Assembly: GCA_900762005.1 (NCBI GenBank)
Contig: CAAFEV010000073.1
Coordinates: 1-7,627 of the forward strand
DNA from: an uncultured Oscillospiraceae bacterium
GTDB taxonomy: Bacteria; Bacillota; Clostridia; Oscillospirales; Oscillospiraceae
Direction of reading: 5' to 3'
DNA length: 7,627 bases
The position numbers and the translations under genes are program-made. A model generated the notes under the pieces. It was given only the letters and a program-made list of their open reading frames with translations, did not search any database and was not told where the DNA came from. This document shows, piece by piece, positions 1-5,909 of the stretch. Numbering within the stretch: the stretch's first letter is position 1; each line of letters opens with the position of its first letter.

Positions 1-1
1 A

Positions 2-334
2 TATGCAATGAGCGAGGATCGTCTGTTTTTCTCCGTCGGCTTTTTCAGCGTGCAGGATGAGGAACTGTTGCTCTACCGCGTGCGTGACATCAGCATAAAG
101 CGCAATATTTGGCAAAGGATTTGCGGCGTTGGAACCATCAATGTCGCCTCCTCCGATAAAAGCACGCCGCAGTTGCTTTTGAAGAATGTGAAGCATCCGA
201 TGGATGTCAAGGAACTGCTGCACAGCAATGTCGAAGAATGCAAAATTAAGCGCAGAATGCGCTTCGGCGAAATGATGGCGGATATCCAAGACGACAACGA
301 CGACGAATTCGACGATGTGCCCGACGCAACCTAA
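2..334 (+). CDS. Bacterial PH-domain protein, 5'-truncated by the window edge
   Basis: This is the C-terminal part of a small bacterial pleckstrin-homology-like (bPH, YdbS/YdbT-type) protein. The frame is open to the left edge, and the residues before the first ATG (Tyr-Ala-Met-Ser-Glu-Asp-Arg-Leu) fit the usual second strand 'Y-x-[LIM]-[ST]-x-x-R-L' of the domain. The ATG at 8 has no ribosome binding site, so it is probably internal. Typical features follow: a short Gly-Phe turn, the 'LYRVRDI' strand, a 'GVGTINV' strand, then 'LLLKNVKHPMDVKELL', which leads into the terminal helix. The protein ends in a very acidic tail (about ten Asp/Glu in the last 17 residues). No membrane segment is visible in the part present. 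The gene stops 21 bases before the decarboxylase beta subunit, so they probably share a transcript. Its exact role is unknown; bPH proteins are often membrane-associated. Family call fairly confident, function not. Confidence 0.75.
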   Translation, partial: YAMSEDRLFFSVGFFSVQDEELLLYRVRDISIKRNIWQRICGVGTINVASSDKSTPQLLLKNVKHPMDVKELLHSNVEECKIKRRMRFGEMMADIQDDNDDEFDDVPDAT

Positions 335-355
335 TCTTTTTTTTGAGGAGTTTTT

Positions 356-1471
356 ATGGAGACGCTTTTAGAGAATTTTTCCGAGTTTGCGCAAAATGAC
401 GGCTGGAAAATGATTATCATGTGGCTCATCGGCGGCACCCTGATTTTTCTTGCGATTGCCAAGGATATGGAGCCGTCTCTGCTGCTGCCGATTGGCTTCG
501 GCGCAATTTTAATGAACCTGCCCGGTCCGAAGCCGGAGGTTTTGGAAACGCTTTACAACAGCGGCATTGCAAATGAATTGTTCCCGCTGATTTTGTTCAT
601 CGGCATCGGCGCGATGATTGATTTCGGACCGCTGCTCTCCAATCCGAAGCTGATGATTTTCGGCGCGGCGGCACAATTCGGAATCTTCTTCACCTTCTTT
701 GTCGCAAGCCTGCTGGGCTTCGACATTCGGGACGCAGCATCCATCGCCATTATCGGCGCGGCGGACGGTCCCACCTCGATTATCGTCGCCAACACCTTGG
801 GCAGCGGGTACATCGGCGCAATTACCGTTGCCGCCTATTCCTATATGGCGCTCGTGCCGATTGTGCAGCCGCCGGTTGTGAAGCTGCTGACCACGAAAAA
901 GGAGCGTTGCATCCGTATGCCCTATGAGCCGAAATCGGTTTCAAAGGCAACGCGGATTTTGTTCCCGATTTTAATTACCGTTATTACCGGCGTTTTTGCG
1001 CCGATGGCGGTTGCGCTGGTCGGCTTTTTGATGTTCGGCAATCTGATTCGAGAATGCGGCGTGCTCAATTCCCTCTCCGAGACGGCGCAAAAGGTGCTGG
1101 CAAATCTGATTACGCTGTTTTTGGGTATCTCCATTGCGTTCAATATGGGCGCAGGACAATTCCTGAAGCTCAATACACTGCTGATTATGGCTCTGGGCTT
1201 GGTTGCGTTTATCTTTGACACCGCAGGCGGCGTCATGGTTGCCAAGCTGATTAATCTCTTCCTGCCGAAGAACAAAAAACTCAACCCTATGATTGGCGCA
1301 GCGGGCATCTCCGCTTTTCCGATGTCCTCGCGCGTTATCCACAAGATGGGCTTAAAGGAAGACCCGCAGAACTTCCTTTTGATGCACACGGTCGGCGTGA
1401 ATGTCTCCGGTCAAATCGCTTCGGTGATTGCGGGCGGCTTGATTATGAGCATTGTCGCCACACTCGCTTAA
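356..1471 (+). CDS. Na+-translocating decarboxylase beta subunit (OadB/GcdB/MmdB family)
   Basis: This is the integral membrane subunit that couples decarboxylation of carboxybiotin to export of Na+. Start ATG 356 follows a GAGGAG site at 345-350. The 371-residue protein is mostly hydrophobic and near the usual length for the glutaconyl-CoA and methylmalonyl-CoA versions; Klebsiella OadB is longer (about 433). Key residues known from Klebsiella OadB can be placed by spacing: Asp137 in GAADGPTS (Asp203), Tyr163, 26 residues later (Tyr229), and Asn310, Gly314, Ser319 and Arg326 in the NPMIGAAGISAFPMSSR stretch (Asn373, Gly377, Ser382, Arg389). The conserved 'FIGIGAMIDFGP' (81-92) and 'FNMGAGQFL' (262-270) are also present, so the pump looks intact. 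The alpha (carboxyltransferase) and biotin-carrier subunits are not in this window, so the substrate (oxaloacetate, glutaconyl-CoA or methylmalonyl-CoA) cannot be decided. An OadG-like gene follows after 12 bases. Confidence 0.95.
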   Translation: METLLENFSEFAQNDGWKMIIMWLIGGTLIFLAIAKDMEPSLLLPIGFGAILMNLPGPKPEVLETLYNSGIANELFPLILFIGIGAMIDFGPLLSNPKLMIFGAAAQFGIFFTFFVASLLGFDIRDAASIAIIGAADGPTSIIVANTLGSGYIGAITVAAYSYMALVPIVQPPVVKLLTTKKERCIRMPYEPKSVSKATRILFPILITVITGVFAPMAVALVGFLMFGNLIRECGVLNSLSETAQKVLANLITLFLGISIAFNMGAGQFLKLNTLLIMALGLVAFIFDTAGGVMVAKLINLFLPKNKKLNPMIGAAGISAFPMSSRVIHKMGLKEDPQNFLLMHTVGVNVSGQIASVIAGGLIMSIVATLA

Positions 1472-1483
1472 GGAGGAAGAACG

Positions 1484-1675
1484 ATGCTGACGAATAATTT
1501 AATCCTTGCCGCCGAAAACGCCTTCGAGAACATACCGGATCGCAGCGCGACAACGAAAGAATCCCTTGCGATTATGGGCGAGGGCTGGGGTGCGATTTTT
1601 ATTGTCATTCTGGTGATGATGCTGTTCATCCTTTTGCTCAACGGTGTCTTCCGCGACAAGTCCAAAAAGAAATGA
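1484..1675 (+). CDS. Small OadG-like (gamma-type) subunit of the decarboxylase pump
   Basis: This 63-residue protein starts 12 bases after the beta subunit stop, behind a near-perfect AAGGAGG (1470-1476) that overlaps that stop, so the two are almost certainly co-translated. It has a polar N-terminal third, then a single membrane span at about residues 36-55, introduced by a Gly-rich 'MGEGWGAIF' stretch and closed by a basic tail (RDKSKKK). That plan matches OadG and the 'OadG-related small transporter subunit' proteins, which anchor and assemble the decarboxylase complex. Unlike classical OadG it has no long C-terminal cytoplasmic part with His or Pro/Ala-rich linker. Its position after, rather than before, the beta gene differs from the usual gamma-alpha-beta order. 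The assignment rests on position, size and topology; similarity in such short membrane proteins is weak evidence alone. Confidence 0.7.
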   Translation: MLTNNLILAAENAFENIPDRSATTKESLAIMGEGWGAIFIVILVMMLFILLLNGVFRDKSKKK

Positions 1676-1716
1676 ATATGAGAGGGTTCTATTTCCGATG
1701 TGGGGTTTCTTTGTAG

Positions 1717-1736
1717 GGAACGGTCTTGACCGTTCC
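1717..1736. repeat. Perfect 8-bp inverted repeat with 4-base loop
   Basis: GGAACGGT (1717-1724) pairs with ACCGTTCC (1729-1736) across a CTTG loop. The hairpin is preceded by GTAG and not followed by a T-run, so it is unlikely to be an intrinsic terminator. It is a motif type I recall as repeated between genes of Clostridia. Confidence 0.6.
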
Positions 1737-1775
1737 GTCCCTCGTCACTCGTTCCCGTCCCGCCGCAGCGACCTT

Positions 1776-1823
1776 GGCTCCCTCTGCGAGGGAACTGGCG
1801 CGAAGCACCTGAGGGAGAGAGCC
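1776..1823. repeat. Compound palindrome with alternative pairings
   Basis: TCCCTC (1779-1784) pairs with GAGGGA (1788-1793) over a three-base loop. Alternatively CTCCCTC (1778-1784) can pair with GAGGGAG (1811-1817), enclosing an imperfect GGCGC/GCACC hairpin (1797-1801 with 1805-1809). GGC at 1776-1778 and GCC at 1821-1823 can close the outside. A mutually exclusive pairing set like this is typical of small mobile palindromic repeats. Confidence 0.55.
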
Positions 1824-1864
1824 TTCCCTAAACCCCAACATTTGCAAAAGAACTTATGAAAGAA

Positions 1865-1891
1865 CCGCCTGCCGTGAAAAACGGCGGGCGG
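1865..1891. terminator. Probable bidirectional intrinsic terminator
   Basis: An 11-bp stem (1865-1875 with 1881-1891, one T-G wobble, rest mostly G-C) closes a five-base GAAAA loop. It lies between the rightward decarboxylase operon and the leftward cluster, starting six bases past the stop of the 59-residue gene. The tails are only moderately T-rich: CTTTGCTTATTGCTT rightward and TTCTTTCATAAGTTCTTTT leftward. Termination is therefore likely but possibly incomplete in either direction. Confidence 0.7.
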
Positions 1892-1897
1892 CTTTGC

Positions 1898-2077
1898 TTA
1901 TTGCTTCGGTCTGTTCTCGTGCTGTGTGCCGAAATAGAACGAGACGACCATGGTAAAAATCGTTAAAAACTGCTCGGTGCTGATACATTGCCGCAGCGAG
2001 AGAATAACAAAGGTAGTGCTCAATGCAATGGTGACAATGGATTTTACGCACAAAAGCCGTTCCAGCCGTTCTTTCAT
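1898..2077 (-). CDS. Small two-span membrane protein (59 aa), holin-like in layout
   Basis: This short gene falls below common ORF length cut-offs. It starts at ATG 2077 with a GGGGGAG ribosome binding site at 2081-2087 and ends in TAA six bases before the terminator hairpin. The 59 residues begin with a basic/amphipathic stretch (MKERLERLLC), then two hydrophobic segments at about 11-28 and 37-50, separated by a short polar turn (RQCISTEQ). The tail is hydrophilic (GTQHENRPKQ). The pattern 'VKSIVTIALS...ISTEQFLTIFTMVVSFYFGTQ' resembles small membrane proteins I recall from clostridial genomes and prophages, sometimes near lysis genes. There are no other phage genes here. It is 41 bases downstream of the ATP-grasp gene and likely the last gene of that operon. 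That it is a gene is supported by the ribosome binding site, topology and terminator; its role is unknown. Confidence 0.72.
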   Translation of the reverse strand: MKERLERLLCVKSIVTIALSTTFVILSLRQCISTEQFLTIFTMVVSFYFGTQHENRPKQ

Positions 2078-2118
2078 AAACTCCCCCGTGGCATTCTATG
2101 CGCCGCAGGGATATTCGG

Positions 2119-3126
2119 TCAAAGGCTGAGAAGCTGCTTGTAGTAAGGCCAAAGCCCCGTTTTTTCGGGATAATGCGGCGCAAGCTGACACAAATCCGTG
2201 CCGGGATATTCGTTGCCCTCGATAATTGCAGGTCCGTCCGGCGTGATGGCGACATCCCAGCCAATGTGTCGCATCTGCGGCAGCACCAGCGCAGCCTGCT
2301 TTGCAAGCGAAACCGCCTCGCAGAGCATGGGAATGGGATAGCCTTGAAAGCGAATATGCGTGTCGGGATGCTCCTCAAAGACATGGAAATAATCGTCCGT
2401 TGCAACGGAGCAGATGGTCGCGGTCGCTTCGTCCACGCGGCAAATCACGCCGCCCTGCCCCGAGTTGTCGCAGCAGCCGCCGCCTGTGCCGATTTTCACC
2501 ATGATATAAGCAATGTGAATTTCATCGCCGACCAAATCGGTGACAATGCGCAGGGTGTTAACCGACTGCGGGTGCAGCTTTGCCATTTGCGGATGCTGCG
2601 CAAGACAATGCTCCAAAATAATCAGCTTTTTTTCCTGAATATAGCGCAAAATGGCGGCATCATCCGCAAAATCGGCAACGCGCAGGCATTCAATCCCGTT
2701 GCCGCACGAGCCGTGATTCGGCTTGGCAAAAAATTTCTCCTGCCCCTGCAAAAACGCGGCAAGGCTTTTCTCGGTTGCCGTTTCGCCGTTGAGCGTTTTG
2801 CGGTGCAAAAAAGAGGAAAAACGGGCATTAAAGCGCAGCTTGTCGTCAAATTCCTCGCTGTAGGTATAGTCGTTCATCAGTTCGCAGACCTTCTTGTTGC
2901 GCACACGGGTCAGATAGGTGTCGCGCTGCTTGCCGTTCATGTCGTAAAAGCCGAACATCACATAATCGTAATAGCCCGCGCCATAGCGCATGGCGCAGTA
3001 AAGCATACTGCTTAAGGTGCGCAGCTTGCCGTGTCCGCTTTTTTCGCGCACGATTTCGAGCATATGGTTGAGCCGTTCAAAGCGCATTCCCTTAACAACG
3101 CGGAGCAGATATTTGACGCTTGGCAT
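2119..3126 (-). CDS. ATP-grasp protein of the sugar-transfer-associated family
   Basis: This 335-residue protein looks like a complete ATP-grasp enzyme of the 'sugar-transfer associated' type (PF14397), which forms acyl-phosphate intermediates and ligates a carboxylate to an amine or similar nucleophile; the substrates are unknown. Visible motifs, in order: 'KFFAKPNHGSCGNGI' (131-145) with the ATP-binding Lys135 and glycine-rich loop; Glu172 in 'LIILEHC' at the hinge; 'SVNTLRIVTD' (188-197) typical of this family; a Gly/Cys-rich loop 'GTGGGCCDNSGQGG' (213-226); and 'GWDVAITPDGPAIIEGN' (289-305) with the likely Mg2+ ligands Asp291, Glu303 and Asn305. The start is fixed by AAGGAGG seven bases upstream; that site (3134-3140) runs into the radA stop codon, implying coupling to radA. 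Capsule or teichoic-acid genes, the common neighbours of such proteins, are absent, so a cell-envelope role is only a guess. Confidence 0.85.
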   Translation of the reverse strand: MPSVKYLLRVVKGMRFERLNHMLEIVREKSGHGKLRTLSSMLYCAMRYGAGYYDYVMFGFYDMNGKQRDTYLTRVRNKKVCELMNDYTYSEEFDDKLRFNARFSSFLHRKTLNGETATEKSLAAFLQGQEKFFAKPNHGSCGNGIECLRVADFADDAAILRYIQEKKLIILEHCLAQHPQMAKLHPQSVNTLRIVTDLVGDEIHIAYIMVKIGTGGGCCDNSGQGGVICRVDEATATICSVATDDYFHVFEEHPDTHIRFQGYPIPMLCEAVSLAKQAALVLPQMRHIGWDVAITPDGPAIIEGNEYPGTDLCQLAPHYPEKTGLWPYYKQLLSL

Positions 3127-3138
3127 CAGAATGCCTCC

Positions 3139-4488
3139 TTATAGCGCGACGGCAATCGCCTCGCGGATGTTTTTCACGCGTAAAAGCTTCAGTGTATCGG
3201 GCGCGGTAAGCTCTGCCGTGCCGTTGCGCGGAATGATGCAATGCGTAAAGCCGAGTCGGTGGATTTCGCTCAGACGCTGCTGTAGTTGGCTCACAGCGCG
3301 TATTTCGCCGGTCAGACCGATTTCACCCACGGCGGCTAAAGTGTCGCTCACGGGCTTGTCTGTGGCTGCTGAAGCGGCGGCAATCGCAACGGACAAATCC
3401 GCAGCAGGCTCGTCCAGCCGCAGACCGCCGATTACATTCAAAAACACATCCGCATTGGAAAAACGAATACCGCCGCGCTTTTCCAAAACCGCCAAAAGCA
3501 TCGCGGCGCGGTTATAATCAAAGCCATTGCTTGTCCTGCGCGGAATGCTCAGGGTTGTCGGCGAGACAAGCGCCTGCACCTCAGCCAAAACGGGGCGCGT
3601 GCCCTCCATGACGCAGGCAACGCAGGTGCCGGGCGTACCCATCGGTCTGCCGGACAGGAGCATTTCCGAGGGATTCGGCACTTGCACCAGTCCCCTGTCG
3701 TTCATTTCAAACACGCCGATTTCGTTGGTGGAGCCGAAGCGGTTTTTCGCCGCGCGGAGCAGTCGGTAAGAAGTATGCGACTCGCCCTCAAAATAGAGCA
3801 CGCAGTCCACCATATGCTCCAGCACCTTCGGACCTGCAATCGCGCCTTCTTTGTTAATGTGCCCGACAATGAAGACGGTCACGCCGAATCCCTTGCAATA
3901 CTGCATCAGGCGCAGCGTGCAGTCCTTGACCTGCGTGACCGAGCCTGCGGTGGCGGGCTTTTCCTCGGTATACAGGGTTTGAATGGAGTCGATAATCAGC
4001 ACCTCGGGCTTGAGCTTGTCCGACGCGGCGAGAACCTGCTCCAAATTCGTCTCGCACAAAAAGAAAATGCTCTCGCCCTCCACACCGAGCCGTTGGGCGC
4101 GAATTTTCAACTGGCTTTCGCTCTCCTCGCCGGAGACATAAAGAATGCTCTGCGTTTTGCCGATTTGCTCGCAGATTTGCAGCAGCAGTGTGGACTTGCC
4201 GATGCCCGGCGCGCCGCTGACCAGCACCAGCGAACCGCGCACCGCACCGCCGCCGAGCACGCGGTCAAGCTCGCCCATGCCGGTGGTGAAGCGCTGCGCC
4301 TTGTCGCTTTCAATTTCGCGCAGGCGCTTCGGCTTCGCCGGTGAAAGACCCGAAGAATGCGCAGCGGGTGCGGCAGAGGGCGTGTATTCCTCCAGCGTGT
4401 TCCATTGCCCGCAGGAGGTGCAGCGCCCAGACCATTTCACGCTTTCAGCACCGCAGTTGGTGCACAAATAGACGGTTTTAGACTTCAT
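3139..4488 (-). CDS. radA: DNA repair and recombination protein RadA (Sms)
   Basis: RadA is a RecA-like, DnaB-type hexameric helicase that drives branch migration and processing of recombination intermediates in the cytoplasm. The 449-residue product has the full architecture: an N-terminal zinc finger (Cys9, Cys12, Cys23, Cys26); Walker A 'GAPGIGKS' (92-99) with Lys98; Walker B ending at Asp167 in 'VLIIDSIQT'; the RadA-specific KNRFG motif (248-252); and a C-terminal Lon-like domain from about 290 to the end. The second residue of Walker A is Ala where Asp is common. I chose ATG 4488 because TGGAGG (4495-4500) lies six bases upstream and the zinc finger starts right after it; the open frame continues upstream only as a shadow inside cwlD. 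The first 11 bases overlap the end of cwlD, suggesting translational coupling. Confidence 0.97.
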   Translation of the reverse strand: MKSKTVYLCTNCGAESVKWSGRCTSCGQWNTLEEYTPSAAPAAHSSGLSPAKPKRLREIESDKAQRFTTGMGELDRVLGGGAVRGSLVLVSGAPGIGKSTLLLQICEQIGKTQSILYVSGEESESQLKIRAQRLGVEGESIFFLCETNLEQVLAASDKLKPEVLIIDSIQTLYTEEKPATAGSVTQVKDCTLRLMQYCKGFGVTVFIVGHINKEGAIAGPKVLEHMVDCVLYFEGESHTSYRLLRAAKNRFGSTNEIGVFEMNDRGLVQVPNPSEMLLSGRPMGTPGTCVACVMEGTRPVLAEVQALVSPTTLSIPRRTSNGFDYNRAAMLLAVLEKRGGIRFSNADVFLNVIGGLRLDEPAADLSVAIAAASAATDKPVSDTLAAVGEIGLTGEIRAVSQLQQRLSEIHRLGFTHCIIPRNGTAELTAPDTLKLLRVKNIREAIAVAL

Positions 4489-5191
4489 GATTTGCCTCCA
4501 AATGGTTGTGAAGGGTACAGGCGATAACGGCGGCGAGCTTTTTTTGATAAGTCGCGTCCCGCAAAAGGGCTTCCTCTGTCCGATTCGATAAAAAGCCGCA
4601 TTCGACAAGCACGGCAGGACATTGCACATGCTCCATCAGATAAATATCGGTTGCTTTTTTGCATTGCCGGTGATTGTTCGGGTCAAGCTGTGCGGCAAGC
4701 TGCGATTGCAGTCGTTCGGCGAGCGGTTGACTGCCTGTTGTTTTGGCATAAAACACCTGTGCGCCGCGATATTTGGATTCTTGGAACTGATTTTGATGAA
4801 TGCTCACGAGCAAAGCACCGGGGGTGTGCGCAACGAATTCCACGCGGTTGCGAATGTCGGAGACCTTCTTCTGCGAAATGGTCGTTCCCAGCGTATGGAT
4901 GCTGATGTCTGTCTCGCGCACTATGGCGGTGCGAACGCCTAAAAGCTCCAGCAAATCGCGCAGGCGCAGAGAGATTTCCAGATTAATACCGCTCTCATGC
5001 ACGCCGGTTACGGAGACCGCACCGCCGTCCACGCCGCCATGCCCCGGGTCAATAACAACGGTTTGCGCTGTGTCTTGCTGCGCGGACATCACGGCAACCG
5101 CCGTGCCGAGGCGAGAAAGCAGCAGCGTGCCGAGCAGCACCGCTGCGCACAGCAGCAGGGAAAAAGAAACATATTGCTTTGTAAACATCAT
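4478..5191 (-). CDS. cwlD: N-acetylmuramoyl-L-alanine amidase, CwlD type
   Basis: This is a zinc amidase of the Amidase_3 family that cleaves the bond between N-acetylmuramic acid and L-Ala in peptidoglycan. CwlD homologues act in forming muramic-delta-lactam of the spore cortex. The 237-residue protein has an uncleaved-looking signal anchor (about residues 8-35) followed by the catalytic domain. Expected zinc ligands are His51 in 'VVIDPGHGG', Glu66 in 'HESGINLEI' and His132 in 'SIHQNQF'; the catalytic Glu197 lies in 'VLVECGFLSN'. All are present. Two tandem ATG codons (5191 and 5188) are possible starts; the site is GGGGGTG at 5197-5203. A TTG at 5209 would extend it by six residues but has no site. 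A CCCGT/ACGGG pair (about 5199-5222) could fold over the ribosome binding site. A TTGACT-like -35 lies at the end of the previous gene without a well-spaced -10, so transcription probably comes from upstream. Confidence 0.9.
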   Translation of the reverse strand: MMFTKQYVSFSLLLCAAVLLGTLLLSRLGTAVAVMSAQQDTAQTVVIDPGHGGVDGGAVSVTGVHESGINLEISLRLRDLLELLGVRTAIVRETDISIHTLGTTISQKKVSDIRNRVEFVAHTPGALLVSIHQNQFQESKYRGAQVFYAKTTGSQPLAERLQSQLAAQLDPNNHRQCKKATDIYLMEHVQCPAVLVECGFLSNRTEEALLRDATYQKKLAAVIACTLHNHLEANHEV

Positions 5192-5244
5192 GACAACACC
5201 CCCGTACAACCTTATGCCGACGGGAAGTGTATTACGATAAATTC

Positions 5245-5832
5245 TCAGTCAAGCGAGATAGAAAACACGCACGGCTGCGCACCGTTTGAGTCCAGCGGCG
5301 AGGAAACGACCTTTGTAATCGTCACCTTGCGTCCGAGCATGATTTCATAATGGTATTTGAAATGCCCGCCGCAGCAGAAGCAATATTCCTTTGCGACCGG
5401 ATAGTCCCGCTTCAGCCTTCGGTAATTTGAGCAGGCGCAGGCATAACGACCGTCCAAAAGATAGGAAACCGCGTGCAGCGTGATGGTTCCGTCCGATTCC
5501 AACACGGGATAGCCCATGTTCAAATACGGTGCTTTGCGGATTTTTTCAAGGCGTTGCTCCAACGGCAGGTCGGCGTTTATTCGCGCAAATTCCTTGGAGG
5601 CTTTTTCGCGCGCGCCGCTTTTGCAGCAAGCGCCGTCCTCGAGAATTTCGTGCACCCGATCCGGCGCGAGCTGTCCGTTTAACAAATCGACAGCGCGCTT
5701 AAAATAGGCCGCCTTCTGTTTTTTCGGAGAGCTGCTCACCAAGGACGGATAGCCCTCGTTGATTTCGTCAACAAGTGCCGGTGATAAATCGAATTTCTGC
5801 AAAGACGCTTGGAATCTTTCCGGACAAGGCAT
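5245..5832 (-). CDS. Uncharacterised Cys-rich protein (195 aa)
   Basis: I do not recognise a named family with certainty. The protein is soluble, without signal peptide or membrane span. The N-terminal half (about 1-100) is mostly helical and charged. Nine cysteines stand out: Cys3, a pair at 69-70 in 'DGACCKSGAR', Cys132 and Cys134 in 'YACACSNYRR', a cluster at 151, 153 and 154 in 'YCFCCGGHFKYHYE', and Cys188 in 'NGAQPCVFSI'. Such clustering with nearby His residues (157, 161) suggests a bound metal, Zn or Fe-S, or redox chemistry; no CxxC pair is seen. The C-terminal 'LGRKVTITKVVSSPLDSNGAQPCVF' resembles the last strands of a small-ligand binding domain. Start ATG 5832 follows GGAGGTG (5838-5844). 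It has its own promoter and heads the operon with cwlD, radA and the ATP-grasp gene. Real gene: confident; function: unknown. Confidence 0.85.
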   Translation of the reverse strand: MPCPERFQASLQKFDLSPALVDEINEGYPSLVSSSPKKQKAAYFKRAVDLLNGQLAPDRVHEILEDGACCKSGAREKASKEFARINADLPLEQRLEKIRKAPYLNMGYPVLESDGTITLHAVSYLLDGRYACACSNYRRLKRDYPVAKEYCFCCGGHFKYHYEIMLGRKVTITKVVSSPLDSNGAQPCVFSISLD

Positions 5833-5862
5833 ACAAACACCTCCGTAAATGAATTCTCAATC

Positions 5863-5871
5863 ATTATACCA
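5863..5871 (-). promoter_or_regulatory. Extended -10 promoter for the Cys-rich gene and its operon
   Basis: On the minus strand TGGTATAAT gives a perfect TATAAT (5868 to 5863) with the TGn extension. It lies 19 bases before the ribosome binding site of the Cys-rich gene. The hexamer 17 bases upstream, TAGAAA, is a poor -35, as tolerated with an extended -10. It probably drives the leftward cluster to the terminator at 1865-1891. Confidence 0.7.
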
Positions 5872-5880
5872 CAGAGTTTA

Positions 5881-5907
5881 CCGTTTTTCTACCGTTTCTT
5901 TCCGTTT
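5881..5907 (-). repeat. Three AAACGG direct repeats upstream of the operon promoter
   Basis: Read on the minus strand, AAACGG occurs three times (plus-strand CCGTTT at 5881-5886, 5892-5897 and 5902-5907), 11 and 10 bases apart, about one helical turn. They lie between the polymerase stop and the -10, over and upstream of the -35 region. That placement would suit an activator binding one face of the DNA. It may also be chance in low-complexity sequence. Confidence 0.45.
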
Positions 5908-5909
5908 GT

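Larger units (their letters stand above)
1676..1863. repeat. Non-coding stretch holding palindromic intergenic repeats
   Basis: No credible gene lies between the OadG-like stop and the convergent terminator. The stretch contains two unrelated hairpin-forming motifs (1717-1736 and 1776-1823, listed separately), joined by a C-rich spacer. Similar modules ('tagggaacggtcttgaccgt' and 'ggctccctctgcgagggaac') are, from memory, found in many copies between genes of Oscillospiraceae. This suggests an interspersed REP- or MITE-like element, not unique sequence. Copy number cannot be seen from one window. Confidence 0.6.

Noticed and set aside
1717..1736. Intrinsic terminator of the decarboxylase operon
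   Set aside because: The hairpin is perfect but has no T-run on either side; the stem at 1865-1891 is a better terminator.
1644..1859. A 71-codon rightward reading frame after the OadG-like gene
   Set aside because: It overlaps the end of that gene, runs through the palindromic repeats and has no ribosome binding site; the product looks like translated repeat DNA.
1854..2405. A 183-codon leftward reading frame
   Set aside because: It is out of frame with both the ATP-grasp gene and the 59-aa gene, both of which have motifs, hydrophobic pattern and ribosome binding sites; it also runs through the terminator.
2098..3015. A 305-codon rightward reading frame
   Set aside because: It is antisense to the ATP-grasp gene, whose motifs are intact; the translated sequence has no recognisable domain and no start site.
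4489..4629. N-terminal extension of RadA by 47 residues
   Set aside because: It lies within cwlD, has no protein-like similarity and precedes the correctly placed ribosome binding site and zinc finger.
5881..5907. CRISPR-like or iteron origin repeats
   Set aside because: Only three copies of a six-base unit with 10-11 base period and no spacers or replication genes; a promoter-associated array is a simpler reading.
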